A stretch of 64,000 bases of DNA from Rhizophagus irregularis. Its lineage: Eukaryota; Glomeromycota; Glomeromycetes; Glomerales; Glomeraceae. How positions within the stretch are numbered: the stretch's first letter is position 1; the number at the start of each line of letters is the position of its first letter. The notes under the pieces were generated by a model, which was not told where the DNA came from, ran no database searches, and saw only the letters and a list, made by a program, of their open reading frames with translations. The position numbers were made by a program, and so were the translations under genes. Positions 10,707-23,160 of the stretch are shown here, in pieces. The stretch spans positions 248,001 to 312,000 of the forward strand of contig NC_089459.1 in NCBI RefSeq assembly GCF_026210795.1. Reading direction: 5' to 3'.

Positions 10707-13080
10707 TTATAAATTTCCCCCGATTCTTTCATCCATAAAGTTATCGTCTGAAATAGAAAATATTCGTCGTCTTTTTAACTCATCCAACAATTTATTTAAA
10801 GGATAATCTTTATCAAATTTAATTTGAACTCCTTTATTACCTGATTGACCTTCAATGAATTCATTAACACTTCTTATACTGGTCAAAACATATACATTAA
10901 ATATTAACGTTAATATAAGTACTATTATTACAAGAATTTCAATACTTGACATTTTAAATATCTTTGTATTTTTATCTTCTTTTAATCTTCTTGTTTTTTC
11001 TTCTTTCTCTTTCATTTCTTGACCTTTATCCTCTTTACTTTCTTCGTCTTCTTCAGTTTCAAGTAATGATGCCGTTTCAGAATCAAATTCTGCAAGATTT
11101 TGTGAAATGTATTTGCGTATAGCTGTTTCTAATTCTTTATAAAATTCTACTTGTCCTTCTAAAGATTTTTTCTCAATCACAGCTAAACAAAAAGAAAATG
11201 ATTATTTAAATATTTAAATATTTTTAATCAAGTAGTTATAAGAATTTACTTACATTTAAGTAATGAATTTGCTGTAAATTCAACATTAAAAGTTACTATA
11301 ACTCTGGTTATATTTAAATCAGCCCACATTATACACGTCCTTGTTTTTATTACGAATGTACCACCAGAAGGTACATCAGGTGTACTTGTAGATGTCACTA
11401 CCGTCACATAACTATTAAATTAAATAAAAAAATTAAAATCCAACAATCCAAAAAATTTTTTTTTTAAAAAAAAAATAATAGATTTTTGAGATATTTACTT
11501 GTCAAAATCTTGATGCAAAATTTCATCTTTTGAATAACATTTTGCAGCTTTTATACCTATACGAATGGGTAGTAGATATATTAAGATTATTTGTTTTGAA
11601 AATCATAAAATAAAATTAAAAGATTATATACTTACCAGGAGTTTTGTTTAACCGTTTTATATAAGTAGACTGTCTGACTAATTTCCCTTCATCATCTTTA
11701 GTCCATTCACCCATATTTATGCCTAAATAAAATAAATTGGTTAAAATCTAACCTTGTACCTGTTAACAATCATTGTATAAAAGGAAGAAAAATTCTTGCG
11801 AATTTTTCTTTCTTTTAGAACGTAACCTTTAAATACGTACTTTCATTATTCTCTTTTAAAAACTCAGGGATAAATCCATTCGTATACAACAAGTTATAAA
11901 TTTTTTCAATAGTTCCTTTAAATTTAGTATCAATTATTACACGATCATAATGTTGATTATTTTTTAAACAATCACAAATTGTCTCCCGTTTAACATCTAA
12001 TTTGTATAGGATAAAAGAATAATTAGTTTAATAGTCTCTGATAGTGATAGTGAATCATAATCATGATCTTACATTTTTTGTCTGTTTCAGTACAAGTACT
12101 ATTACTATTACCATTACCGTTAACAGGATCAGGATCAGAATCACAACATTCATTAGTTGAATTTGAGTAATTTTTTATTTTCATTAAAAGTTCATATACG
12201 GTGTCACGTGAGAGAAACGATGCAAAGAAATACTAAAAAAAGAAAGAATCAAGTCACGTGAGATAATATAAGAACGTCGAGGTAAAGAAATTCGTTTCGT
12301 TATTTACCTTTGAATCTTTAGTCGTTATTTGAATGGCATTTGGGATTACATATGCGGTCATCTTTTTTTCAATTTCTTTTATTTCCGAGAACGGGATCAC
12401 AATCTAAAAAATAAAGATATTCCCACAAAATTACAGTAAAAAAAAAATAATAAAGAAATAAATAAAATAAAATTAAAACCACTCACATTGGTAACCCAAC
12501 CAAGGATATTAGAATGAAAACAAATATTATATAAAGAAACAAACATCATTCCATGAGATAAAATCTTCTCTTTTTGTAAAGCACAACTAAAATTATTTAC
12601 TAAATGTTCATTTTTAGGGATTTCTTTAAAATAACCATGAAAATCTTTATTTCGTTTTGGATGAGCCATAGCGTAACCAGTTATAACCGTTCCATCATCT
12701 TTTATAAAATTCATACATGAAAGTCTATTTTTCTTTAAACGATTCATTGTTAATATTCGTTTTTCTATTATAGAATTATCTTTATTAATTTTAGATGGTG
12801 GAGTATCCCAAGAAATTAAACCCGAAGTGTAACCATTCAAAGATTGATCCAAAGTTACATTTTTATTATTATCCGTAGTATTATTATTGGTATTATCATT
12901 AGTACCCATTATTTGTATTATTTGTAAAAGTCCAGATTTTTGTTTCTTTTTACGGTAAGAGAAACTATTTTTAATATCACCTTTCGAAAAAGCGAGAAAA
13001 GAAATATAGGGAAGGGTTGAGTTCTTATTATTTATATTATTTTTTTCTGAATTGACTGAATTGATGTAATACTTCATCAT
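10707..13080 (-). CDS. GRAM-VASt-TM membrane-contact-site sterol-transfer-like protein (Lam/Ysp2/GRAMD1 type)
   Basis: Eight exons by my model: 13080-12487, 12403-12308, 12232-12073, 11996-11841, 11722-11636, 11556-11499, 11411-11254, 11182-10707. They sum to 595 codons (594 residues) with canonical GT/AG ends. Residues 1-140 are low-complexity. A GRAM domain follows at about 145-255, with FKEIPKNEHLVNNFSCALQK, LYNICFHSNILGWVTN and IPFSEIKEIEKK. A VASt domain follows at about 265-450, with FIPEFLKENN, STPDVPSGGTFVIKTR and GQVEFYKELETAI. An acidic linker leads to one membrane helix near 516-538 (IEILVIIVLILTLIFNVYVL). This order is that of ER-anchored Lam/GRAMD1 proteins, which move sterol between ER and plasma membrane. 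The start could be the second ATG at 13077. Function is inferred from domain order. Confidence 0.88.
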
Positions 13081-13169
13081 ATCGTCATCAGGTGCAGGTA
13101 AAGTAAGTAAATGTATAAATGTAGTAGTAATGTTGTAATTATAAGATCATCATCATTTTGCTTTCTCGT

Positions 13170-13226
13170 TTGATTAAAATAATATTATTATGATTATTAT
13201 GATTATTATGATTATTATGATTATTT
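13170..13226. repeat. 9-base microsatellite (TTATTATGA)n
   Basis: About five units of ttattatga lie just upstream of the GRAM-VASt gene, in its likely promoter region. Confidence 0.9.
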
Positions 13227-15189
13227 TAACGAAAGATATGCATAAATATTTATTGGATATTTAAAAGAGATTAATGTATAAACTTTATTTTTTTAAAACA
13301 AAGATTGTTATAGAATAATATTAATAAATAATCTTAATAATAAATTATTATCAGTTTATGGGATTATTATGATTTTTTTTATGACTTTGAAAAAAAAATT
13401 TTTTTGGAGACACATTATATTTATATATTTAAAAAAAAATTCATTTATTCTTTTAAAAGGAAAATAAAATGAATGAGAAAGAGATAAGATAATGATGAAA
13501 TAATAATAATTATTATTAATTTGGATTTAGTATGGTATCGTCGTGCGGAAATTATTCATGCAGTTATTTCCGGTTTTAAAAACATGTAATTTTTAGTTAT
13601 TTAAGGGAAATTTGTCGATCCAATCATTATTATGAAATTGCAATAACCGATAGGTTAATAAAAAAAAAACCGATAATTTTTAAAAATTAAAACTTTTTAA
13701 AATACTCCGACCCTAAATAAATAAATGGTTACGAATATGAATTCAAATCATCGATATTTTGGTACAGACAAAAAAAAATGACATATTTTTTTTTTCGATT
13801 CTTACGAAATTTGGTAATTAAACGTTCACGTGAAAAATGATGATCACAATTTAAGTATTCATGGCATATTCTTGGCGCTTACATTTTTGTGATGAATTCA
13901 ATTTAGGCTGTGATTAATTAAAACAATTAAATTTTACGCCAATTTTTAATTTGATTGGTAGAACATTTTAAGTATTACAATGTTCTTACATTCACATTAA
14001 TCACATTACACAATTTTTTGAAAACGCGTTTTACCGTTTAAATGACGTAAATAATAAGAAAATCCAAGAAAATCCAAGAAAATTAAAGTAAACCCAAGTA
14101 TTCACGTACCAAAATTGTGTAATCTATTCTATTCCATAATGAATCATGTGTTACCATGTTAATTCATTATTTAATATCAGTTTATTTTACGACAAAAAAA
14201 AATAAAAGTAATTGAAAAATATCGTAATTTGAATAGTTATTAATCCGATACATTTTAATATATAGTGCTTACATAATTATGATTACAAATTGATGAAATT
14301 AATCTGTAAAACAATTAAAATCGATAATTTATAAAAATTATATGGATTATGAAATCAAGGAGTTTTTGATATTTGTAATTGCAGCTGAAACTGGTCGATC
14401 ATTCTTTAAATTAATAAATTATTATTATACAGTAGTTTGAAAGTATGAAAATCATTCGATATCACTTTAATTTAATATTATTTAAACCGTAATTGTTAGA
14501 AGATTTGAAATTCAAAGTACTTTAATAAATTTTTTTTTAAAAAAAAAATATCTTTCACGTGATTTGTGGCGTCTAAATTTTGATTGGTTATACATTTTAT
14601 ATCTTTGGGAAAATAATTTGTAATTTTTTTTGCATAATTCTTACACAAAGTATTTGGTGGACAAAATGGACGATAAGACAATCTAAAAACGAAGCAATTA
14701 TTCTGTTCTATGTTTTATAAACTAGGAAAGCGGAAACCGTTGAGGGTCCGTCGCTTATAATTATAAATGTTACAAAAAAATAAAGCGTCACAAAAAATGT
14801 GATACAAAACATAAAAGGAAATAAGCGGGAGGCTAATTTATAGTGACGTAGGTGGAAAGAAGGAAAAATACATGGGTTAAACCGAGTACTACAAATTTAT
14901 TTAGTTCCGTACAATAAATAGACGCTCCGGACAATTACGAATTTCTTATACTGGTATAAAGAAGAAATTAATATAACTCAAGTTTTATTTATTATCCATT
15001 AGTTACTTATTTCCGAGGTTGCGTCTTTGCAAAAGGAAAGCACCATATTCAGATATATTATTTCAGAAACAGTATCTTGCTGGTAAACCCACCCTTTAAC
15101 CAGATAAAGCTAAATAATAAATTATCACTAATTTTATAATTATAATAAAACATGATTTATTTTTAGTAAAAGGAACAAAAATGTTTGAT
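13227..15189. other. AT-rich intergenic sequence
   Basis: About 2 kb with no supportable gene. The 61-residue frame at 14496-14681 has no motif. A few gatgatcacaatttaagt/cacgtga-type segments recall other intergenic stretches but do not form a definable repeat. Confidence 0.4.
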
Positions 15190-15860
15190 TTTATACTCCT
15201 TCAATGATAAATTTAACCAGTCTTTTTTTATTTTAGGATAAACGATCGAATAAATCGAAAAATAGAAGACTACTAATAAGATCCATTAATTACCAATAAT
15301 CAATAACAATGAATTATAACAATGACAATATGAAACGTTACCCTTTACTCCTGTCCTTTCATAGGGAAGTTATTTTTAATGCGGATGAAACAGGCTTATT
15401 TTTCCGAATAGAACCAAAGTTTCTGGATGAAAAAAAAGTGTTATTTTTAATCTTTTTTTTAAAAAAATTCTTATTCTAAAAATTATTATTTTTTTTTTAA
15501 AAAAAAAACGGAATAAACGGAAGATTTTTATTACCCTGTTAGTATTAGCTTGCCTTGTTGTCCAATTGTCTTTGAAGCCAGACCGGAGGAGTATTATTCA
15601 GCCTTTTTCTTTCTATTTCCCCAAAAAGCGTATTCCAAAATTGATCCTACGAATTATATAAAAAGGTGATATCCAGGTCCTTTTATCCTCCTCGTGCAAA
15701 TAAAATAAAAAATTAAACGAAAAATTCAACTTACTTTTACGTCATTAGTCCAAACTACCAATCGATATAATGAAAAAATAAAATCCCATCTCTCCTTTCA
15801 TAGACCTCTGAAAATAATATATTTTTCTATATTGTTTCCGTTTATAAGAGGAAAAGAGCA
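15190..15860 (+). pseudogene. pogo/Tigger-like DDE transposon relic, copy C
   Basis: The best preserved of three copies around the catalytic Asp: 15370-15440 translates as REVIFNADETGLFFRIEP followed by KFLDEKKV. The flanks match copy A (190-905) to its end, including gtattattcagcctttttct and tatataaaaag. A poly-T/poly-A rich segment after the DDE motif differs in length among the copies and resembles an intron. No frame continues for a whole transposase. Confidence 0.55.
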
Positions 15861-16559
15861 ATGATCTACAGAAAGTGAGTACAATGTATACCAAATATTA
15901 ATTGTTATCAGTTATATCTAAAACTGCGGAAATCGGAACCTCAAATTGTGATTTTGATCAGTTTGATCAGTTACAATTTCCTATTAAAAATTTTCCTATT
16001 ATAAAATTTCCTATTATAATTATACGCGACGCGTAACAATCGAATATAATTATGAGTCATCTTTTATGGAAAAATTTTTATGATGTAAATATAAAAACCC
16101 TCTATCCTCACTTTCTTTCTCTTCTCTCTCTCACCTTTTTCCACTATTGTTATCTAGGACCACGGCTCTCCCGCCTCTCCCGATACCTACGTTTTGGCTT
16201 TCTCTTTTGTAGGTTCACGGCTTTATTTTGTTGTCTCTTCCCCTTCCTCTAGCCCATAGTCGATTTTTATAACTTTCCTTTTCACCGTTTGTCTAAGGAA
16301 ATATATATATATATTTTTAATTTTAGAAATACCTAGAGGCACGAACTTAAAAGTTACGTGACCTACAGCAAAGTCTCTAATAAACGTACCAAGGTGTGAT
16401 GATACGATAAAAAAAATTTGGTCAAATTAATCAAGACTTTCTATTGTTATTTTGGTACACTTGTTAGTATAATAAAGAAGGTATAATTTCGTGAAAAATA
16501 TTATCATCAATTTTCTTGATATTATATTATTTTTATTAAAAAGATCAAATATATTAAAA
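15861..16559. other. intergenic sequence
   Basis: No gene recognised. The 66-residue frame at 16052-16252 is Ser/Leu/Phe-rich and pyrimidine-biased (ctctctctcac) and has no motif. Confidence 0.35.
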
Positions 16560-17520
16560 AAGACTTTAATGATTTTTAGGAAGGTTAAACATCATTGGTT
16601 TGGGAGGAGTCGTCCAGCCCAGTATCCCAAGAACCCATTCAACAAACCCTTAGCATTCGTAGCACTCGTTGCACCTGAAAAACAATTTTTTATCAGAAAA
16701 AATTTTTTACGCAAAATCATGTGACTTCGAATGACTGGGTGCAACGTCACATTATTTCTAATCATCGTCCCTCTTCCGGACCTTTCTTTTCTCTGGCCTT
16801 TTCCAATAACTTCTGCCTCGAACTTTGTGATGGAGTCAGCGGACCAGTTCCATTAGCTTTTCCTTTACCTCTTTTAGACTTTTAGACACATAAAGGTATG
16901 TTTGAACTGCTAAGAGAGTGGGCTTTGCCTGCCCTCATTTCTGGTGAAGGTGAACAAGTGGATGCAATGATCAAGGAAGTTATGGCAACCTTGTGAGCTG
17001 GCAGGTCTATCTATGATAACTCTGTTAACTGATGGACCTGGCTGAGATACGAATAAGGTCTTCTCAGTGTTGAGGTCTACTGTTCCACAATGAGGAATAG
17101 TTATGCACCTTCCTCAACTTTGACTCATGCAATTGATTTGTTCTCATTGAGGACTTTTGGATTCAGAGAACTGGAAGCACTTCGTGGCCACAGTTTTACT
17201 GTGAACGTCCTTCTCTGTTTTCAGAATTTCTGGATGATAACAAATCTTTGTGTGTCCAGGAGAGATGTCAGCGAAAGGACACAATAACCTAAAGCTGTGT
17301 TTTTGTAAGTTCTTTCAAACAGATACTTGTAGCTATACCTTTTATTGTGCAGTTTTCAGGAACGGACGGTGAAAATATCGACACTAATATATAGGAAGAA
17401 GATCCGAACTGCTTCGTTATGAAACTTGATACTTTAGAAGGATACTGCCTCACGTCACTACCAGATGGTGGGATGAAATTCTTAAGTAGAGTACTTAGCA
17501 AAAGCTAACCATCCCTTTTA
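16560..17520 (+). pseudogene. unassigned coding-like island, richer in G+C than its surroundings
   Basis: The base composition rises here and protein-like stretches appear in changing plus frames. Examples are VKHHWFGRSRPAQYPKNPFN near 16580, FELLREWALPALISGEGEQ near 16905, LTHAIDLFSLRTFGFRELEA near 17110, and CFVMKLDTLEGYCLTSLPDG near 17420. Stops and frame changes separate them, so this looks like a decayed gene or transposon product. I do not recognise the family. Imported DNA or a low-copy transposon are both possible. Confidence 0.35.
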
Positions 17521-17859
17521 ATTTATAGATGTCCCACAAGAAATTTGTAAGAACATTTAGTTATAATGAAGAGTTGGATGATGATTCTGAGGGTCATGTG
17601 ATATATTGTATAATAGTTGGGTTAGGAGTGATAGTATGTATATTATTAACATTTGAAAGATATATTGTTATTTTATTATACTCAGTAAAGAAGTATTGTA
17701 TAATTTAATTATTTTGCAATAACTAATTTTTTAAAATTTATTCAATACACAAATTTTTTTTTTATTTTAATTATTTTTTTTATTATTCTTAACTGTTAAT
17801 TTTTTTTAATTTTAAATCTCTTTAAATTTTTTTAAATGGTAAAAAAATTGAAAATTTAG

Positions 17860-18190
17860 GACAATATTACAAATTATACTTTGTATTTATTAAATTATTT
17901 AGAATTTATAGTAATATATGAATATTATTATTTTTTAGCTAAATCATGCTTCTTTTTAAGATTTGCTAATTCCATTAAACAAACTTTAGCTTCCTATTCC
18001 CTTAAAGCAATTTTCCATTCCTTTATAACAAGGTCTTTTTCTCTATATTCAAGTTCTTTGAAATTTAGATTATTTTGAATGTTTTCTTTATTATTTTCAG
18101 TATTTTCATTACAATCATTCTCAGAATCAGAATCAGAATGAATTGTAATAACCTTTGTAGTCTTTTTACTAGAGTTTGCATATTTTCATT
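17860..18190 (-). pseudogene. C-terminal relic with coiled-coil tail, minus strand
   Basis: Read on the minus strand, about 18150 downward gives ITIHSDSDSENDCNENTENN, then NLNFKELEYREKDLVIKEWK and KVCLMELANLKKKHDLAKK before a stop, with one internal stop. An acidic linker followed by a Lys/Glu coiled coil is common at the end of transposon-derived DNA-binding proteins in these fungi, but the family is not identifiable from this piece. The plus-strand frame at 17881-18078 is its antisense shadow. Confidence 0.35.
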
Positions 18191-18380
18191 TTGCAGGAAT
18201 TATATTTTTTTCTTAGACTATGCATTTGCTAATGTATAAATTAAATCAAATTAAATAAATTAAATAAATTTTAGAAATGTATTCAAATTAAATAAATTAA
18301 ATATATAATTTATTAATTTTAACATTATCTTTACGCTGAGATTCTCTGATTCCCTCTTTCATCAATATAAAAAGTTGCCA

Positions 18381-19090
18381 TGTCAAATCGGCATTCTCAT
18401 GGACGATCAAATGAATAAACGATTGAGCGAACAATTTTAGTCAACAAATAATATAATCATCAAACAACTTTATTGATTCACATAAAATAAATCACGTTAG
18501 TAATACAAAACATCAAAAAATATAAAATAAATTCAACTTCTCTAAATTTTTCCATATTTCATCCTTTTTATTATTATTTTCAAACTTCAATAGCTCTTGC
18601 TACAAAGTATTTTATATTCATTTCAACTTCAAATCTTCAATAATTCTTATTACGAAAGTATATATTTATTTCATCTTAGATTAATATTTTGGAATTAAAC
18701 ATTAATTAAAACTTAGGCGAACCATAAGTATATTCAAAATAACTTTTAATAATTAATATTTTATTGAGTTTCACTGAACTTGAGTTATTCTAAACTGAGT
18801 TACTCTGAACTGCAGAATTCACTTCGAATTCCACCCCTATTTATACTTTTACAAATTTGATTTTCTTTCTATTTTATGTGCTATTTTATGTGCTATCTTT
18901 TATGTATTATTTTCTTTTCTTTTCTTTTCTAATCATTCAATAAACATTACATCATAAATATTACATCATAAATATTACATCATATCACGTAACCTATTAT
19001 TACGTGACTTACTATCATTCCATTATATTACGTAACTTCTATTATGTGACTTTTATTACGTGATCTAATCTTGGTATTCAGCTGCTTACA
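18381..19090 (-). repeat. possible solo LTR
   Basis: On the minus strand the block begins TGTAAGCAGCTGAATACC (19090 downward). It carries a TATA box in GTATAAATAGGGGTGG near 18840 and a CAATAAAA signal near 18770. On the plus strand it can be bounded as TGT...ACA. Short direct repeats of attacatcataaat lie at 18940-18985. I could not find a matching target duplication or a second LTR, so the boundaries and the call are tentative. Confidence 0.35.
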
Positions 19091-19235
19091 ATACTTTTAA
19101 ACTGAATGTTATGAACAATAAATCTTTTGTTACATTCCCAATTAGGTACATTAAATTTTTTATAAATATAAATAGTAGTAGATTTTTCCTTATTTAATTT
19201 TCTTTCTCTATAATTTACTATATAATAATTGTTTT

Positions 19236-19365
19236 CCTGTGTGACAGTCACGTTTAGATTACATATTTATATCTGTGTTCCCGTAACGTTTAGACTACAA
19301 TTTATACCTGTGTATCCGTAATGTTTAGACTACGAATTTATACCTGTGCACCCGAAAGACTGTAT
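19236..19365. repeat. three-copy minisatellite of about 36 bp
   Basis: Units start cgtttagattacatattt, cgtttagactacaattt and tgtttagactacgaattt; each continues atacctgtg(t/c)(t/a)cccgtaa with few changes. The spacing is regular at about 35-37 bases. Confidence 0.85.
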
Positions 19366-20112
19366 AAAATCGCGTATAACATTTAACCGTCGTACCGATC
19401 ACATGTATGTTTATCTGACGTTGTGGAGCAACGGGTTCAACGGCTAGTTAATAATAAAAAAAATATATTATTATATTTGTTTTTTTGCTATAATAAAAAT
19501 ATCTACATACTGAAAAATTGCTATAACTAATTTGAGATTTTTTCTCCACAATTACTTAGTGCATGCGCAACTTCTGCAGTATTGGTGCTGTTAGACACAT
19601 TTATCTAAATCTCATTATCTATCTTTAACATATTCTTATTTAAAGATCTGATCACCCACTTTTGCCAATAAAATAAAATTCAATTTAATAAAAAAAAATT
19701 AATTAATAATATTATTATAAAATTATATTAAAAACTACAAAAATTTACAAACCAAATGTATTTTCTTCAGTTGTTTAAATCTTATCAAATAATAAATCAA
19801 TTTTATTTTTGGACTTAGCTGTAATAAGTGCGTTTATTTCATCTACTACTGCTTTTTCATATTTTTTTTCCTGAATTTTTTATAATAAAATATAATAAAT
19901 AATTACTAAATATTATTTAAAAATAAAATAAATTGTATAATATTATCTTTTATAGTGTATTTGATAAGACTTTAAAATATGAATCAAGCATTTTTTGTTA
20001 AATCTATTTTATTTAATGCTAATCTAAAACCTTTTGCTTGTATAAAATTAAAGTCTGCAATTATACATTCCCAATGTTTTATAAATATGTTTAAATTGAA
20101 TTGGTGACTAGG

Positions 20113-20584
20113 GATAAGAGCAGTGTTGGGTTTTGGACTTGTCCAATTGGTTTTTTTAATTGAACAATTTTGGACTGTCTAAAACCAGTTTTGGACATAG
20201 TTTTGGATATAGTTTTAGACAGTTTAAAACTGCTCAAGAGTTCTAATATTCATCAACTGAAACTAAAAATAAAATAAAAATATAATGTTAAAATGTTAAA
20301 AAAGTAAATATTTAATATTAATTAAATGATAAAAATTAATGTAAAATCAAATAATATTAAAAATTAATATTTAAAGATTTTTGAAGTAATTTAATAATTG
20401 AACTAGAATTAAAATTAGCCAAAATTAGTCATAATTCTGGCCAAAATTAAATTTTTTGTCATGTGATCTGTCCAAAAGCTATAGCAATGAAAAAAAGGTT
20501 TTGGTTTTGGACGAGTTTTGAACTGAGGTTTTGGACAAATGTCCAAAACGTCCAATTGTCTAATTGCCCAATACTGGATAGGAG
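20113..20584. mobile_element. nested MITE 1 (hAT type)
   Basis: The element is 20121-20576 (456 bp). Its ends are CAGTGTTGGG and, read inward from the right, CAGTATTGGGC. The flanks are gataagag and gataggag, an 8-bp duplication with one mismatch. It lies 12 bases inside the left end of the larger hAT transposon, so it inserted after that one. The interior repeats ttttggac/gtccaa in both orientations. Confidence 0.8.
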
Positions 20585-20879
20585 GGTATATACCATTCCA
20601 ATATATACCATGTTATATACCAAAGAATAATATATAATAGTTTATAACAATATATAATAATAATGTCAGCCAGTACTAATCTCATAAAATTGGTCAGAAT
20701 TATTTTATTTGTTTTCAGCTTAATATGTAACTATATTATGTGAAACAATAAGAACTATATATGTATGCGATTTGCCAATTTGCATTTTTTTTTTCAAAAT
20801 GCCACATTTTAAAAATCCCATTTGAAAATTTTTTTATACATCTAAAGAAAGAAAAATAGAAAATAACATTATATTGCAA

Positions 20880-23160
20880 CTTGTAAATTTTGTAATCCTC
20901 CTTTTGTTATAGATGGCCAACTACAAAAAATGATTAAACATTTGTTAGAATATTGTAAAAATGTACCAGAATATGTTAAAACAGAATTATTTTTTTTTAA
21001 TAATACAACTATTGTATCTTTACCTAATAATGGCAAATAACTAAATCATTTTTCCATTTTAAGATGACCCCAAATGACCTTTGAATGACCTAGTCATTTG
21101 GATCATTTGTCATTTGAGTCATTTAAAATATTTTAATACCTTATAATTCAGGCCAAGTTAATGATGCTGGCCAGAATTATAATATCATGTAAAAATTTAA
21201 TAGTAAAATTGTATGAATAGTTTTGACCAGAATTATGATGTAATTTTTAAATGACTAGATCATTTGTTATTTAATGTTGAAATAACCTAAATAACATGTG
21301 ACCAGTCATTTGAGTTATTTGAGGTCATTTGAATCACTGGCTAATACTGCCTTTACCATTGTTACAACCGCTTATACAAGATATATAAAATAAATTACTT
21401 CAAAAATTAAATAACCAATTAAATAAAAAGTAAAAAACTTAAACAAATATTGATAATTATACTGATAAATGTAATAGTGAAAAGTAAAAAAAATTGATCA
21501 ATATTTAGCATATGCAATCTTTGCTGGTGATTTACCTCTTTCTTTAGTTAAAGATAAATATTTTATAGCTTTCTGTAAAAAGTAGACCAGTTTATGAACT
21601 TCCATTCCATAATAAATTATCAAATGATTTACTAAATAACACTTATAAAGATGTAACTGAAAATGTTAATCAATATGTTAAAAAAACAAACTTGGTCTGT
21701 AAGTGATGGATAGACTAATTCATGATATGAACCAATTATTAATTTTATGATCACAACTCAAACCAGTATTTTGGAAAACAATGAAAACTAAAAAAAAGCG
21801 TCATACTGGTACTTTTATTGCAGAACAGTTTGATATTGTAATTAATGAAGTTGGAGTTGATAAAGTAGCTGCAGTTCTAATGGACAATGCATCAAACATG
21901 AAAGCTGCACATAATATACTCAAAGCAAAATATCCAAATATTTTTTCTTAGGTAAGTATATAGTTAATTTTTGGTAAATTTAATTACATAAATATAAAAC
22001 CTTTTTTAATAATTATCTATTATAGGATGCTTTGCGCATAATATTAATCTTCTAGTAAAAAATATAATTGGAATACCATGGTGTGCAAGTATTATTACTT
22101 CTGTAAAAGAAATTGTAAAATTTTTCAAAAATCATCATGTAGAAAGTGCATGTCTGGTTTGACTACAAAAAGAAAAACTGGGAAAAGAAATTAGACTTCA
22201 TTTATACAAAGTATGAAAGCTTTACAGGTATTTAAAAACTTCAACTTACGCTTAGATTTTAATGTACAAATTAATAATTACTCATGAAATAATTTAGATT
22301 ATCGTTTTTGAAGAACCAGTTCAAAGATCTTTGGAACAATCACTTGCTTCTAAATTAGTTGATACAACTACTTTTTGAACAATTATGTGAATTTTTAAAT
22401 CATTTTACGGTTATGTATAAAACTTTTGAAAATGATCAACCGAACTTATCTTCAGTATTTCACAGGTATGATTATTTAATTATAAAAATAAAATATTTTT
22501 GGCATCTATATTTACTAATCTGCTTTTTTCTGGTATAAAGTTTTTCGATTCTTGGTAGGAATATTTTAGCAAGTAATATTCCAGTTAAAAATGAAGCATA
22601 CCAAGAATTTACCAAATGATGGGATAAATTATATGATCCTGCCATTACATTAGCTTATTATTTTGATCCTAGATACCGCGGACAATTTCTTCCACAAAAT
22701 CATACCACAATGTCATATATTTTGGAAGAAACATCTAAACTTGTTAATGCAGAATCTCGCGGACAATTAACTCAAGAATTACTCCAATATCATAATAAAT
22801 CAGGGCCATTTGAATGTGAACATTTATGGTCTGATGAAGCAGTTGGAGATCCTAATATTTGGTGGGCAGTTTTGCGAACAGAAAGACCAGTTATAGGTGC
22901 AATAGCAAGTAAATTAATGTCAATTCCCGCTTCTTCTGCTGCAGCTGAAAGAAATTGGTCCCATTTTGGTTTTATTCATAATCTTAAAAGAAATAGATTG
23001 ACTAATGAGCGTGTTTTCAAACTAGTATCAGCTTATTCATATTATAAACATTACAAAAACCTAAAATAGTTCATCAACAAGATACGCAAAATGAAATAGA
23101 TGAAGAAGATTTTATTATGATAAGTTCAGATGAAGAAGATGAAATAGATGATGACGAATA
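20880..23160 (+). pseudogene. hAT transposase, broken
   Basis: Recognisable parts in order: an N-terminal piece (20905-21030: FVIDGQLQKMIKHLLEYCKN); after the nested MITE, QYLAYAIFAGDLPLSLVKDK (about 21490); a catalytic-core piece VAAVLMDNASNMKAAHN (about 21870) with the expected Asp; then, after a probable intron, GCFAHNINLLVKNIIG (about 22030). The hAT C-terminal dimerisation domain follows (22710-23069: WWAVLRTERPVIG and PASSAAAERNWSHFGFIH...RNRL) and includes the catalytic Glu of the AAERNWS block. In-frame stops, several frameshifts and the MITE at 21025-21349 inactivate it. Confidence 0.85.
21017..21357. mobile_element. nested MITE 2 (hAT type) inside the transposase
   Basis: The element is 21025-21349 (325 bp) between tctttacc (21017-21024) and cctttacc (21350-21357), an 8-bp duplication with one mismatch. 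The ends are diverged inverted repeats: TAATAATGGCAAATAACTAA against CAGTATTAGCCAGTGATTCA. The interior is full of aatgac/gtcatt units in both orientations. Removing it and one target copy restores the transposase frame locally (TIVSLPLLQPLIQD). Confidence 0.75.

Noticed and set aside
17881-18078. 65-residue plus-strand frame
   Set aside because: Antisense of the coiled-coil relic on the minus strand.
18810-18850. Possible tRNA B box (ttcgaattcc)
   Set aside because: No A box at the right distance and no cloverleaf could be drawn.
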